In this document: positions 1 to 8,883 of the stretch, piece by piece
Numbering within the stretch: the stretch's first letter is position 1
How the letters are laid out: the number at the start of each line of letters is the position of its first letter
Assembly: GCF_026625605.1 (NCBI RefSeq)
Contig: NZ_CP113054.1
Coordinates: forward strand, 4,588,001-4,652,000
DNA length: 64,000 nucleotides
Origin: Luteolibacter sp. SL250
GTDB lineage: Bacteria > Verrucomicrobiota > Verrucomicrobiia > Verrucomicrobiales > Akkermansiaceae
Direction of reading: 5' to 3'
Translations under genes and position numbers: made by a program
The notes under the pieces: model-generated
Databases searched by the model: none
The model's input: only the letters and a program-made list of their open reading frames with translations
What the model was told of the DNA's origin: nothing

Positions 1-444
1 GCCGAAAATTTCCTTTGCCCGGACGACGGAGTCCAAGGTCCGCAGGCCGGCGTAGTCCGAAACGATGCGGTCGGCGGGAACGCCGCGTGCGACGAGCGCG
101 GCCTTCATCTTGCGGGGTTCGTTGTAGTTCTTCTCCCGGTTGTCTCCGGAGACGATGATGGTTTCGAGCTTCCCCGCCTTCCAGACCTTCTCCGCAGCGT
201 CGATCCGGTAGCGGAAATACAGGTTCTCCCGCCCGTCAACCCTGTCCGTGGTCCCGAATATCAGGCCGACCCGGGCCTTCGGGAGCGAGGTGACGTCCGT
301 GAAAAGCTGACCCCGTGAGACCCACATGGGGATGAGGTTCACATACGCGACGAACCCACCTCCCGCGAAAACGAGCAGGATGCCGGTGATCACCACCCGC
401 CGGAACCATCTGGCGAAAGCGCTCCTGTGAACCTTCTTCTTCAT
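1..444 (-). CDS. SanA/YdcF-like (DUF218) membrane-anchored protein, 3' end cut by window
   Basis: The reverse strand reads 148 codons from an ATG at 444 without a stop to the window edge, so the C-terminus is missing. The product starts MKKKVHRSAFARWFRRVV, followed by a hydrophobic span (about residues 17-37) and then VGLIFGTTDRVDG and an IIVSGDN strand. This order (basic N-terminus, one membrane helix, DUF218 Rossmann-like domain) is that of SanA, linked in enterobacteria to envelope barrier function. Its start overlaps the stop of the upstream lipid kinase gene in an ATGA, which suggests translational coupling. SanA against another DUF218 protein cannot be settled from half a gene. Confidence 0.8.
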   Translation of the reverse strand, partial: MKKKVHRSAFARWFRRVVITGILLVFAGGGFVAYVNLIPMWVSRGQLFTDVTSLPKARVGLIFGTTDRVDGRENLYFRYRIDAAEKVWKAGKLETIIVSGDNREKNYNEPRKMKAALVARGVPADRIVSDYAGLRTLDSVVRAKEIFG

Positions 445-1424
445 GCACGCGGGGATTCCATCAGCTCCGGAGGACGGCGGGTCCACTGGAGCAATGCCTT
501 CACCGCATCCACGAAACGGCTGCCGGTGACAACCTCCGGCGCGATGACCCGGAGCTTCCGGCTGGCGGCGGCGAACCTTACCTCGGTGAAGCGGCCCAGG
601 AGGTCACCATCCACCTCCACGGGCACCTCACCCTCCGCCTTCACGGTGAAGGCAGCCGCCTGGAAATAGCTGGTGGATGCCGCGAGATCCACCCCGCCAA
701 GGGCGAGACCCTTGATGGAATCCAGCACCAGCTTGTAGCCGGCCTCCTTGAAGACCAACACGTCGAGCTTCGAGTCCTGGTTGTCCGCGGCCCGGAAAAG
801 CCTGAACTGCCCGCCATAAAGGGAGCCGTTCCCAGCCAACACCGCCACGCCCTCCTCCCGGCGACCGTCGGAGCAGATGATCTCCATCTTGCGAGGCTTC
901 TCCCCCAGCACTTTCACAGCGGCCAGCAGGTAGGCCAATGGGCCGAGCATCTTCTTCGACTCCCACGTCGTTTCCTCGATGACCATGGCATCGAAGCCCA
1001 CGCCGGCCATCTGGATGAACGGCGCGCGGTTCGCCTCGAACAAGTCGATTTCACGGACATGACCGCGCTCGATGACATCGAAGCAGCGGGGCAGGTTGTC
1101 GAACGGGATGCCCAGCTCCCTGGCGAAAACGTTCATGGTTCCGGCGGGGATCACCCCCAGCGCCGTCCCACTCCCGGCCAAGCCCTTCACCACCGCGTTG
1201 AGCGTGCCATCCCCCCCTGCGGCGACCACGACGGGCTCACCCTCCGCGGCGAATCTGGCGGCCAGCTCACGCGCTTCATCCCCATGGTTCGTCGCATACA
1301 GCGCGAAGCGGTTCGCGTGTTCCATGAGAAAGCGCAGGGTCCTCTCCCCCTTCTGGCTTTTCGCCTTCGGGTTAAAAATCAGGGGATAACGGTGGAGAGG
1401 CTCCATGCCGGGATCATCCGTCAT
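441..1424 (-). CDS. Diacylglycerol kinase family lipid kinase (YegS/BmrU-like)
   Basis: This 327-residue protein has the diacylglycerol-kinase catalytic fold signature: an N-terminal YPLIFNPKAKSQKGE strand-loop and the nucleotide-binding GGDGTLNAVVKGL near residue 70, followed by LGVIPAGTMNVFARELG. The C-terminal half is the beta-rich domain typical of YegS/BmrU. Such enzymes phosphorylate diacylglycerol or related lipids at the cytoplasmic membrane. The gene overlaps both neighbours by four bases (maf upstream, SanA-like downstream), so the three are almost certainly cotranscribed. The lipid substrate cannot be read from the sequence. Confidence 0.93.
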   Translation of the reverse strand: MTDDPGMEPLHRYPLIFNPKAKSQKGERTLRFLMEHANRFALYATNHGDEARELAARFAAEGEPVVVAAGGDGTLNAVVKGLAGSGTALGVIPAGTMNVFARELGIPFDNLPRCFDVIERGHVREIDLFEANRAPFIQMAGVGFDAMVIEETTWESKKMLGPLAYLLAAVKVLGEKPRKMEIICSDGRREEGVAVLAGNGSLYGGQFRLFRAADNQDSKLDVLVFKEAGYKLVLDSIKGLALGGVDLAASTSYFQAAAFTVKAEGEVPVEVDGDLLGRFTEVRFAAASRKLRVIAPEVVTGSRFVDAVKALLQWTRRPPELMESPRA

Positions 1425-2002
1425 CCCTCCGTCGTCCGCAAGCCCGGGCTGGAGGACATCAGCCGCTCCACCACCATTCCGACGGGCAGCCCCATCACGT
1501 TCTCAAAGCTTCCGCGGATCTCCGAGACCAGCATCTCCCCATGCTCCTGGATCCCATAGGCGCCCGCCTTGTCCAACGGGTTCACCTCCGCGAAGTATTC
1601 TCCGATCACGTCGTCCCCGAACTCCCGGAAAATGACTTCCGTGAGGTCATGGAACACCTCTTCAACGCCTCCTGGGAAAATGAGGCAGACGCCGGTACAC
1701 ACCCGGTGGGTCTTTCCGGACAGCGCCCGCAACATGGCCCGGGCCTCCTCCATATCCCGGGGTTTTCCCAATGCCCGGCCATCACTGAAGACGAGGGTAT
1801 CCGCACCGATGATGGTTTCTTCCGGGTGATCCGGAGCCACCGCCCTGGCTTTCAGCAGCGCGTTCTCCTCGCACAACCGCCAGGGCTCCATCGTCTCATC
1901 ATGGATCTCCTCCGCCGGGGAGGCCGCCACCTGGAACACCAGTCCGGCACGCTCCAGCAGTTCACGCCGCCGGGGGGAAGAAGAAGCCAGCAAAATTCTC
2001 AT
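1421..2002 (-). CDS. maf: Maf family nucleoside-triphosphate pyrophosphatase
   Basis: This 193-residue protein begins MRILLASSSPRRRELLERAG, the Maf N-terminal signature, with IIGADTLV near residue 65 and YGIQEHGEMLV plus an FENVMGLP segment towards the C-terminus. Maf proteins hydrolyse non-canonical or modified nucleoside triphosphates to monophosphates and were first described as septum-formation inhibitors. Length and motif order match the family. Its stop overlaps the start of the lipid kinase gene (ATGA). The base specificity (YhdE-like dTTP/UTP or YceF-like m7GTP) was not resolved. Confidence 0.95.
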   Translation of the reverse strand: MRILLASSSPRRRELLERAGLVFQVAASPAEEIHDETMEPWRLCEENALLKARAVAPDHPEETIIGADTLVFSDGRALGKPRDMEEARAMLRALSGKTHRVCTGVCLIFPGGVEEVFHDLTEVIFREFGDDVIGEYFAEVNPLDKAGAYGIQEHGEMLVSEIRGSFENVMGLPVGMVVERLMSSSPGLRTTEG

Positions 2003-2049
2003 CCCCGACAGTCCCCCGCCTGCCCGCGATCTTCAATCGCCAATGAGGA

Positions 2050-2916
2050 TCAATTCGGCCGGGCGGCTGTCGGTGTGAGGGAAAAACGGAAAGCTTTGCC
2101 CTCTCTGGTGAGCGTCACTTCAACCGGGTTACCCGGAATCAAATAAAAGAACGTGTCCGCGACGTCCTCGTAGCCACCGACATCGGTGTTGCCGATGCGG
2201 TTGATCAGATCCCCTTCCCGCAGTCCGGCATCCGCCGCAGGGGAGCCCGGCCACACTTTGGTGATCCGCGGCTCTGAGTTCCCCACCATCAGGGAAATCC
2301 CCAGCCATCCCCTGATCAGCCTTCCGTTTGCCATGATGTCCTTCACCACCCGATGCACTGCCTGTGCCGGGATCACGTACACTCCCCCACCATCATCCGC
2401 TGGATGGAAAACGATTCCGATCACCTTGCCGTCCGAACTGGTGACAGACGCACCAGCCTCGGGGTTCTTTCCCGCGGCTTCCGCTTCCAGGAGAGCGAAC
2501 GGGAGGACTTTTTCACCGATGCGATTCACCTTTCCTTTCAAGGTTCCCGTTCTCCGGACAGCCCCGGCTCCCACCCCGATGCGGGTCCCACCCTGCTCCG
2601 GAGCCTTGTCAGCCCATGTGAGAATGCCTTCGCGGATAGGTTCCGACGGCTTGAAAACACAAAGCCGGGACACGGCATCATAACCGATGAATCTGGCCGC
2701 CACGGCCTTCCCGCCGAGAACGAGGGAAGTGGCTGAAAAATCCGCCCCCTGCAGCGCGACCGCCACCAGAACAGGGCCATCCGGCGTCGCCATGGCAACG
2801 GCGGCCGATTCCACATTCCGATCCCCCTTCTGAAAGCTAACCTTCCAGCGCGCCTCTTCCGCAGACGCCAACAGGCAAAATCCATGGAACACGGCCAGCA
2901 CAACGGCCAATTTCAC
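2050..2916 (-). CDS. Exported PDZ-domain protein with a degenerate trypsin-like domain
   Basis: The product has a signal peptide (KLAVVLAVFHGFCLLASA), a beta-rich region of about 170 residues resembling an HtrA/DegS protease domain, and a C-terminal PDZ domain (RGWLGISL ... VWPGSPAADAGLREGDLINRIG ... PVEVTLTREG). The HtrA serine motif GNSGG is absent: at the equivalent place the protein has NPEAGASVTSSDGKVIGIV, and no TAAH-type histidine is visible. It is therefore probably a non-catalytic, protease-like sensor or scaffold. I chose the GTG at 2916, which sits next to the signal peptide with a GGGGG run 10 bases upstream; an in-frame GTG at 2952 is possible. It follows an ECF sigma factor and a small membrane protein. 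Confidence 0.8.
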   Translation of the reverse strand: MKLAVVLAVFHGFCLLASAEEARWKVSFQKGDRNVESAAVAMATPDGPVLVAVALQGADFSATSLVLGGKAVAARFIGYDAVSRLCVFKPSEPIREGILTWADKAPEQGGTRIGVGAGAVRRTGTLKGKVNRIGEKVLPFALLEAEAAGKNPEAGASVTSSDGKVIGIVFHPADDGGGVYVIPAQAVHRVVKDIMANGRLIRGWLGISLMVGNSEPRITKVWPGSPAADAGLREGDLINRIGNTDVGGYEDVADTFFYLIPGNPVEVTLTREGKAFRFSLTPTAARPN

Positions 2917-2970
2917 AAAAATCGTACCCCCACGTACGCCCGAAGAGTCCACCGCGGATCTCCTCCCGGG

Positions 2971-3363
2971 TTAGAATACTTGCTCACCTGCCGATCCCTG
3001 GCCCGCCGGACTGAGATCCAACTGGTCAAGCTGTTCGGTGGGGAGCGCGGAATCCGGAGTGACCTGGCGGTTCACCGGTGTGGGTGCAGGAGCATGATAG
3101 TCCGTTCCACGTGGAAGGGTCAGGAAACCAATCGTAACCGCGGCATACGCCAGCCCGGCACCATACGCCCACTTGGAGGGTCCGAGATTCGTGAACCAGC
3201 TTCTGGCATCCTCCAGCTTGCCAAGCAAACCGGACTTCATCACCGCTTCCTCGCGCTGGCGCTGGTGAAACTCGGAGAGAAACTCCTTCCAATAACCCTC
3301 ATCCGGCCGCTCTTCGCGCCGGAGGGCCATCAGATTCTCAAGTTGTTCGAGAGTCGGTTTCAC
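2971..3363 (-). CDS. Single-span membrane protein downstream of ECF sigma factor, possible anti-sigma factor
   Basis: This 130-residue protein starts with GTG. It has a charged N-terminal half (about 64 residues, rich in E, R and Q), one hydrophobic span around residues 66-84 (KWAYGAGLAYAAVTIGFLTL), and a Pro/Thr-rich outer tail. I recognise no named domain and no zinc-binding HxxxCxxC anti-sigma motif. Position (54 bp after an ECF sigma gene and just before a PDZ protein) and topology (N-in, one helix, short periplasmic tail) resemble RseA-type membrane anti-sigma factors. That function is inferred from context only. Confidence 0.6.
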   Translation of the reverse strand: MKPTLEQLENLMALRREERPDEGYWKEFLSEFHQRQREEAVMKSGLLGKLEDARSWFTNLGPSKWAYGAGLAYAAVTIGFLTLPRGTDYHAPAPTPVNRQVTPDSALPTEQLDQLDLSPAGQGSAGEQVF

Positions 3364-3416
3364 CTCAGTTGATGGTTAGGATTTACAAAAAATCAGGGAG
3401 ATCAGCAAGAAGAATT

Positions 3417-4016
3417 TCAAAATCTTTCATCCCAACTGTCCTGAAGACATGACTGGAGATGTTGGTGGGCATAATGCAGGCGGGACCTGACGGTTCCTTC
3501 CGAAACCCCGAGGACCTTGGCAATCTCGCCGTGGGCAATTCCCTGGATGTCATGCATGGTGACCACCATTCTGTGGGATTCAGACAGCTTCATCATCGCA
3601 TCGTTCAATTTTTTCTGAAGTTCAGCGATGCGGGTCGTTTCCTCCGGGTTCGCCGCATGGGTGGTGTCGATCATCGCCGGGTCCTGCTGGATGCCGGATT
3701 CCTCGTCATTCAGGCTGTAGGCGGAGCGCCGTTTCCGCTTCTTGAGGAAGTTCAGCGTCTGGTTGACGGCGATCTGGTAGATCCACGTGTAGAAGGTGGA
3801 GTGCCCCTTGAATTTCCGGAGGGAATGGTAGGCCTTCGCGAAGATGTCCTGCAGGAGGTCATGGGTGTCCTCCTTGTGGTGGGTCATGTTGTAGACGAGG
3901 CCATACAATTTGTCGCCATACTTGAGAATGAGGGCGTCGAAGGCACGCGTGTCCCCATGTTTGGCACGGGAGACAAGATCTTCGTCGGGGTCGGGGGGCC
4001 GGGCTTGGCGGAACAT
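3417..4016 (-). CDS. ECF-type RNA polymerase sigma factor
   Basis: From the ATG at 4016 this is a 199-residue sigma-70 family protein. Region 2 is at about residues 15-80 (ILKYGDKLYGLVYNMTHHKED, then FYTWIYQIAVNQTLNFLKKRKR) and region 4 at about 145-195, with the helix-turn-helix IAHGEIAKVLGVSEGTVRSRL. Regions 1 and 3 are missing, as expected for group 4 (ECF) factors. The frame is open upstream to 4163, but that stretch is Pro/Gly-rich and unlike sigma factors. No clear ribosome-binding site precedes the chosen start. It heads the operon with the membrane protein and PDZ protein, which suggests envelope-stress control. Confidence 0.92.
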   Translation of the reverse strand: MFRQARPPDPDEDLVSRAKHGDTRAFDALILKYGDKLYGLVYNMTHHKEDTHDLLQDIFAKAYHSLRKFKGHSTFYTWIYQIAVNQTLNFLKKRKRRSAYSLNDEESGIQQDPAMIDTTHAANPEETTRIAELQKKLNDAMMKLSESHRMVVTMHDIQGIAHGEIAKVLGVSEGTVRSRLHYAHQHLQSCLQDSWDERF

Positions 4017-4165
4017 GCTTGGGGGGAACAGCGCACCGATCGTACATGGCGCAGGGGGGATGTAAAGGGATCCACCTCCCCGCCCGGAGGAAATCCCCGT
4101 GACAAGCAACGGGCGAAAGCCGCTCCCCATCCGGGCCCCCGGGGGATTCGATTTAATTAACAAAT

Positions 4166-4171
4166 ATTATA
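4166..4171 (-). promoter_or_regulatory. Candidate -10 box in AT-rich divergent spacer
   Basis: The 280-bp spacer between the ECF sigma gene (start 4016) and the PEP-CTERM gene (start 4297) has an AT-rich core at about 4151-4175. On the minus strand it contains a perfect TATAAT at 4166-4171, about 150 bp upstream of the sigma gene. No good -35 box lies 16-18 bp upstream, so this is only a candidate. The rest of the spacer shows nothing I recognise. Confidence 0.3.
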
Positions 4172-4296
4172 TATCTCCAGGTGTTATGAATCGATCCCAC
4201 GCATTCACGTAGTCACTGAAGATTCCAATTGCGCGGACGGCCTGTTGGATGCAGGTTCCCGCCGTCCCCCCCGGACATTTCACCCCCCCAACCGAA

Positions 4297-5208
4297 ATGT
4301 ACCTCGCATCCAGCAAGGTCGCAGCACGTACGCTCGCGGCCGTATCCACCGCATGTGCCGTATTCACGGCGTTCACTCCCTCCGCCAGCGCCCAGTCACT
4401 GGGAGCGGCGAGCGACTACAATGTCTTCATCTTCGGCAACTTCACCTCGTCCGGTTCGGACACGGAAGGAAGGCTCGCCGTCGGTGGCAACGCCGACCTC
4501 ACCAACTACAGCGTCGGTTCCTCACTGCCCACCAGCGGAGGAAACACCCTGGTGGTTGGCAACAACCTGACGTTCACCAGCGGCCAGGTGAACAAAGGCG
4601 ACGCGGTGTATGGCAACACCGCCTCCACCTCGAACTTCGGCATCCCGGACGGAAGCCTGGTCAAAGGCAGCCCCATCGACTTCTCCGCCGCCCAATCCCA
4701 GCTCACCCAACTTTCCGGAAGTCTCGCCGGAATGGCAGCCAACGGTTCGTTCAACGACTACTACGGCACCCTCCAGTTCGTGGGTTCGGACCCATCCCTG
4801 AACACCTTCACGGTCACCGCCCCCTCGGTGAACTCGGCGAACGGCATCCAGATCAACGCACCGGCGAATTCGACGGTGGTCATCAACATCGGAGGCGATA
4901 ACATCTTCTTCGACAACTTCGGCATCTCCATCGCCAACACCGACAAGCAGCGGGTCCTCTACAACTTCTACGAGGCAACCGCGCTCACCATCGCCGGCAT
5001 CAGCGTGCAGGGCAGCGTCCTCGCCCCGCTGGCGAACGTGACCTTCAGCAACGGCAACGTGGAAGGAACCCTCATCGCCAACAACGTGACCGGCCAAGGG
5101 GAGTACCATAACTACAAGTTCCAAGGCACACTGCCTGTCCCGGAACCTTCCGGTGCGGCGTTGCTGGGACTGTCCCTCGCCTCCCTGGCGTTCCGCCGCC
5201 GGAGATAA
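4297..5208 (+). CDS. Choice-of-anchor A family exported protein with PEP-CTERM tail
   Basis: From the ATG at 4297 the 303-residue protein has a signal peptide (MYLASSKVAARTLAAVSTA, cleavage near SASAQS). A domain starting GAASDYNVFIFGNFTSSGSD and containing EGRLAVGGNADL follows, typical of choice-of-anchor A proteins. The C-terminus is a PEP-CTERM signal: PVPEPSGAALLGLSLASLAF followed by RRRR. PEP-CTERM proteins are exported and processed by an exosortase; no exosortase gene is in the window. An ATG at 4249 would add 16 residues without a signal-peptide character. Function is unknown; surface or biofilm-matrix localisation is inferred. Confidence 0.88.
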   Translation: MYLASSKVAARTLAAVSTACAVFTAFTPSASAQSLGAASDYNVFIFGNFTSSGSDTEGRLAVGGNADLTNYSVGSSLPTSGGNTLVVGNNLTFTSGQVNKGDAVYGNTASTSNFGIPDGSLVKGSPIDFSAAQSQLTQLSGSLAGMAANGSFNDYYGTLQFVGSDPSLNTFTVTAPSVNSANGIQINAPANSTVVINIGGDNIFFDNFGISIANTDKQRVLYNFYEATALTIAGISVQGSVLAPLANVTFSNGNVEGTLIANNVTGQGEYHNYKFQGTLPVPEPSGAALLGLSLASLAFRRRR

Positions 5209-5229
5209 CGGCCGGAGCCCCGTTTCCCG

Positions 5230-5269
5230 GGCCATGGCCGCATCCTGCGGTCATGGCCATTTCCTTTTT
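5230..5269 (+). terminator. Rho-independent terminator after the anchor-A gene
   Basis: GGCCATGGCCGCA (5230-5242) pairs with TGCGGTCATGGCC (5246-5258) across a 3-base loop with one mismatch, followed by ATTTCCTTTTT. It lies between two convergent genes and may serve the plus-strand gene. Confidence 0.75.
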
Positions 5270-5282
5270 CAAGCCCCAGCGG

Positions 5283-7439
5283 TCATTTGCACCGGGAGAA
5301 GAAGAAAGTGAGAAGGTCGGCCTGCTGCTCGTTCTCCTGCTTCCGGGAAGACCCGCTGCCATGGCCCAGGTGGTAGTCCACGCGCAGGAGGACCGGCGCG
5401 TCCGGCCCTTGGGCGGAAATGAGGCGCGCGGTCATCTTGAGCGACTGCCAGAGTTCGACCCGTGTGTCGTTCGCGCCGTGATAGAGCAGGATGGGCGGGT
5501 ACTTCACCCCCGGCTTGACGTGGGCGTAGGCACTCATCGCGAGCAATGCCTCGAAGCCTTCCTTGGTTTTCACGCTGCCGAACTCCGCGAGGTTCGGGAT
5601 CCCGTTGGGTGAGTTCTCCATGCGGATGGCATCCATGCAGCCCACACCACAGAGGACCGCGCCGACCGCCGCCGGCTTTTCGGTCATCGCCCTGCCAACC
5701 GTGATGCCGCCCGCGCTGCCGCCCTGGATGCAGATGCGCCCGGGCGTGGTGTAACCTTCGCGGACAAGTCCCTCCGCGACGGAGATCACATCCTTCCAGG
5801 TGTTCGGCTTGGTTTTCTGGAAACCGGCGAGACGCCATTCATCCCCCAGCTCCCCTCCCCCGCGGACATGGGCCACCACGCGGATGCCACCCATGTCATA
5901 GATGGCGGCGTCCGAAGGGCGGAATCCCGGCTCGATGCTGATGCCATAGGCCCCATAGGCCCCCAGGAGGACGGGACGCCTGCCATCCTTCGGCAGATCC
6001 TTCCGGTGGATGATGGACACCGGGATCGCCACGCCGTCATGCCCCGGCATGGTGATCTCCCGGCTGGTGAGTTCCTTTGAAATCGGAGGCTCCGCCACCT
6101 GCGGCAGATCCAGCGGTTGCGCCACGGCCCCGTCCGCCGGGACCCGCATGAGCCGCGTGGGTCCGGTCCATGAGCTGAACGAGACGTTGATGCCCGCCAG
6201 GTCCGGATAGGCGCCGATGTTCCCGTGCAGCGAAATCCTGCCGTCATCGGGCATGGTGATGGATTCCGGCTTGTCCAGCGCGCCCCAGCGCAGGCGGACG
6301 AGGCGGCTGGGACCCCCATCCAGATAGCGGACATACAGACCCTCCCGCGCCACCTTGATCCCCTGGATCGCACCACTCGGAGCCATGTAGATGGTTTCCG
6401 CTTTCGCGAAATCCAGGTTGTCCAGGCTCATGCGGAGAACACGGCCGTTGGGCGCATCCTTCCGGCTGAGGATGTAGAGGTGGTCGCCGTGAAGCTCCAC
6501 CGCACCGCCGCCCATGGAGCCGACGAGATGGGAGCGGTCGCAGATTTTCCGCCACTTCGCGGTGCCCGCGAGCACCTCGTCCAGCCGGGCGATGTGGTGG
6601 ATGTCATCTGAGGAAACGCCGGTTCCATTCGACGACAGGACCCAGCCACTGGCTCCCATGGGGGAAAGTGAAACGATGTCCGCTGGCTTCACACCGGTGC
6701 CATCCTCCGTGCCAAAGCCGAATACGGCCCGGTCATCCTTTTCCGGGGTCCCCAGCCGGTGGTGGTACACCCGGGATTTCTGGAACTTCTGCAATGGATC
6801 CGCGTCCGGGCCGAGATCCTGGAGGCGGGTGTGGAGAAAGCCGGAGCTGTCCGGCAGCCACTCCGCCGGCCCCCAGCGGGAGCGGTCGAACGGTCCTTCG
6901 ATGACTTTTCCGTCCGTGAGGGAAACGACATACAGGTCCGCATCCTCACCACCGCCCGAGGTGATCCCGACGGCCAGGTGCTTCAGATCCGGCGAGATGC
7001 TGAAGTGTTTGATGGTCACCGGGGATCCCTTTCCATCGACGATCTTCCGCGGGTCCAGCACCAGCTCCGGCTTTCCGCCGGGCTTCTGGTGGAAAAGCTG
7101 CTCCACCTGTTCCCCCTGCCGCCGCATGAGGAAGAAATACTCTCCGGGCCGCGGCTGGGCCGTCCAGCCCACGCGGTCACCCTGCACCTTGTCCGCTTCC
7201 TCGATGATCTTCATGATCTTGGCCCGCTCAGGGACCTGCGAGAGCGCTGCAAGGGATTTCTCCGTCAGCGCCCGCGCCCACGCGGCCACCTCCGGGTTAT
7301 CCTTGTCCTCGAAGTAGCGGTAGGGATCATCGACTTTCACGCCGTGGTAGTCCGTGGTGACCACGCGGGCCTCCGGGAGAGGAACGGCAGCCAACGATCC
7401 GATGGGCAGCAGGAAGGGAAGAATCCGCAACGCTTTCAT
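5283..7439 (-). CDS. Exported prolyl oligopeptidase family serine peptidase (S9)
   Basis: From the ATG at 7439 the protein has 718 residues: a signal peptide (MKALRILPFLLPIGSLAAV), a beta-propeller region and a C-terminal alpha/beta-hydrolase domain. The catalytic triad is visible: Ser in QGGSAGGITVGRAM (about residue 575), Asp in YHGANDTRVELW (about 658) and His in LGHGSGSS (about 693). The N-terminal VDDPYRYFED segment is typical of S9A enzymes, which cut short peptides after proline. Length matches the family (about 700). An ATG at 7451 would add four residues. It is probably periplasmic. Confidence 0.95.
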   Translation of the reverse strand: MKALRILPFLLPIGSLAAVPLPEARVVTTDYHGVKVDDPYRYFEDKDNPEVAAWARALTEKSLAALSQVPERAKIMKIIEEADKVQGDRVGWTAQPRPGEYFFLMRRQGEQVEQLFHQKPGGKPELVLDPRKIVDGKGSPVTIKHFSISPDLKHLAVGITSGGGEDADLYVVSLTDGKVIEGPFDRSRWGPAEWLPDSSGFLHTRLQDLGPDADPLQKFQKSRVYHHRLGTPEKDDRAVFGFGTEDGTGVKPADIVSLSPMGASGWVLSSNGTGVSSDDIHHIARLDEVLAGTAKWRKICDRSHLVGSMGGGAVELHGDHLYILSRKDAPNGRVLRMSLDNLDFAKAETIYMAPSGAIQGIKVAREGLYVRYLDGGPSRLVRLRWGALDKPESITMPDDGRISLHGNIGAYPDLAGINVSFSSWTGPTRLMRVPADGAVAQPLDLPQVAEPPISKELTSREITMPGHDGVAIPVSIIHRKDLPKDGRRPVLLGAYGAYGISIEPGFRPSDAAIYDMGGIRVVAHVRGGGELGDEWRLAGFQKTKPNTWKDVISVAEGLVREGYTTPGRICIQGGSAGGITVGRAMTEKPAAVGAVLCGVGCMDAIRMENSPNGIPNLAEFGSVKTKEGFEALLAMSAYAHVKPGVKYPPILLYHGANDTRVELWQSLKMTARLISAQGPDAPVLLRVDYHLGHGSGSSRKQENEQQADLLTFFFSRCK

Positions 7440-7567
7440 GAGGGATGACATCCCTAACAGGAACTCCGGCGGGGCCAATGGAAATCCGTCCGCCCGCCTG
7501 ATGGCGGCACAAAAACCCGGAGAGCAAATTCGTGGCATTTCCCGGCGGCTTTGTTAGCTTCACGCCA

Positions 7568-7909
7568 ATGCCCGCTTTCACCGCAAACGCCGACTATGAA
7601 GAAAAAGACCGCAATCCGCTCGTACTCGCGGCGGGCGACGAGATCACCGTCGGCCCGGCGGACCGCGCCTGGCCCGGCTGGGTATGGGCGGAGGACAACG
7701 AGGGCCGCCATGGCTACGTCCCGGAGGAAATCCTGGAGCCGACCGGCGAAGGCCGCTTCGCACTGATGGAGGACTTCAACCCGACGGTGCTGACCATCAA
7801 ACGCGGGGACAAGATTGATTCCCTCAAGCAGATCCATGGCTGGCACTGGTGCCGGAATGAAGCCGGAAACGAGGGATGGGTGGCCGGATATCTCCTCAGA
7901 CCCGTCTGA
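7568..7909 (+). CDS. Variant SH3-domain protein
   Basis: From the ATG at 7568 this is a 113-residue soluble protein with two SH3-like repeats: LVLAAGDEITVGPADRAWPG with GYVPEEIL, and LTIKRGDKIDSLKQIHGWHW with GWVAGYLL. The fold resembles the variant SH3 family (SH3_2/bacterial SH3) used for protein or cell-wall binding. No signal peptide is apparent. It lies six bases upstream of a membrane-protein gene, so the pair is probably an operon. An in-frame ATG at 7532 is possible but overlaps the divergent promoter region. Confidence 0.78.
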   Translation: MPAFTANADYEEKDRNPLVLAAGDEITVGPADRAWPGWVWAEDNEGRHGYVPEEILEPTGEGRFALMEDFNPTVLTIKRGDKIDSLKQIHGWHWCRNEAGNEGWVAGYLLRPV

Positions 7910-7915
7910 CCCGCC

Positions 7916-8785
7916 ATGAGCGATCCGGGACAAGCCGCACGCTGGATCCGCATCGCCTGCTGGATGGTTGGAGGGATCGCGCTCGGCGCGATCACCGGAG
8001 AAATCACGGACTCGGTGAAAAGGCCCGAGGTGAAGAGACCGCGTGCCGCTGAGATCCTGGTGGCGGCCGGAGACAGGCCCGGTGAGGAAACCCGTCTTTC
8101 GTCCACCCATGCCGCCATCGTCCTGCGGAGCTTTTTCCTCCATCCGCTGCCGGACAAAATCCGGGACCAGCCGGAGAAGCTGATAAAGCATGTGCGCATC
8201 CAGGCGGAGAAGGACGGCACCCGCATCACCGTGGACGTTCCGGAAATCGATGAGAACCGGGGGTTGGCCCGGGAGATTGCCCGGATCTACCGGGGAGTCG
8301 CCCGGGAAAAGGAAGTGGCCGCGGTCCCGGTGGACATCCCTCCTTTCTCGCCGCAGGACCGGAAGCTGGCGATCGACGCCCGCAAGCTGAAGGGGCTGCT
8401 CCACGACCAGGCGGCCCGTGCGGGCTACGTTGACTTTCTCCAGATCCTGCCGAAAGCCGTGAACGGATCCGCCAAAGCAAAGACGGTCGTGGAGGATGAG
8501 GATTTCAGCCGGAGATTCCGCCGTTATGAGGAGCTGTCGGTATCGCTGGGACTGGAAGGTGTGCCGGGTGCCCCGCTGACGTCCGCTCCGGATGTGATCT
8601 TCGAAGCGCGCTTCGTGGATGAGAACCGGGAACCCGAAAAACGTAATTCAAAGGCGAACCTGATCTCCATGTCGTGCGTTCTGCTGGCAGGTGCCGGGGC
8701 GTGGCTCACGAACCGGCGGAAGGCATCCGGAGATCCGGGATGGGCGCAGGAGAATTCCGCTCCGCTGGCTGGAGATGTTCCGTAG
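7916..8785 (+). CDS. Hypothetical membrane protein with terminal hydrophobic spans
   Basis: I recognise no family in this 289-residue protein. It has a hydrophobic span near the N-terminus (about residues 13-30, IACWMVGGIALGAITGEI), a long charged middle part predicted to lie outside the membrane, and a second span near the C-terminus (about 248-267, LISMSCVLLAGAGAWL). The gene starts six bases after the SH3-domain gene, so the two are likely cotranscribed. The middle segment has short IDARKLKGLLHDQAARAGY-type helices but no catalytic motif I can name. Confidence 0.7.
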   Translation: MSDPGQAARWIRIACWMVGGIALGAITGEITDSVKRPEVKRPRAAEILVAAGDRPGEETRLSSTHAAIVLRSFFLHPLPDKIRDQPEKLIKHVRIQAEKDGTRITVDVPEIDENRGLAREIARIYRGVAREKEVAAVPVDIPPFSPQDRKLAIDARKLKGLLHDQAARAGYVDFLQILPKAVNGSAKAKTVVEDEDFSRRFRRYEELSVSLGLEGVPGAPLTSAPDVIFEARFVDENREPEKRNSKANLISMSCVLLAGAGAWLTNRRKASGDPGWAQENSAPLAGDVP

Positions 8786-8883
8786 CGGCCGCATCCCCGG
8801 CAAGGCCCCGCCTGATGCGCTTTTCCCAGGCGGCCAATTTCCCTGCCTTCCGTGGTTCGCCTTTTCCGCCCAACTCCTTACGT

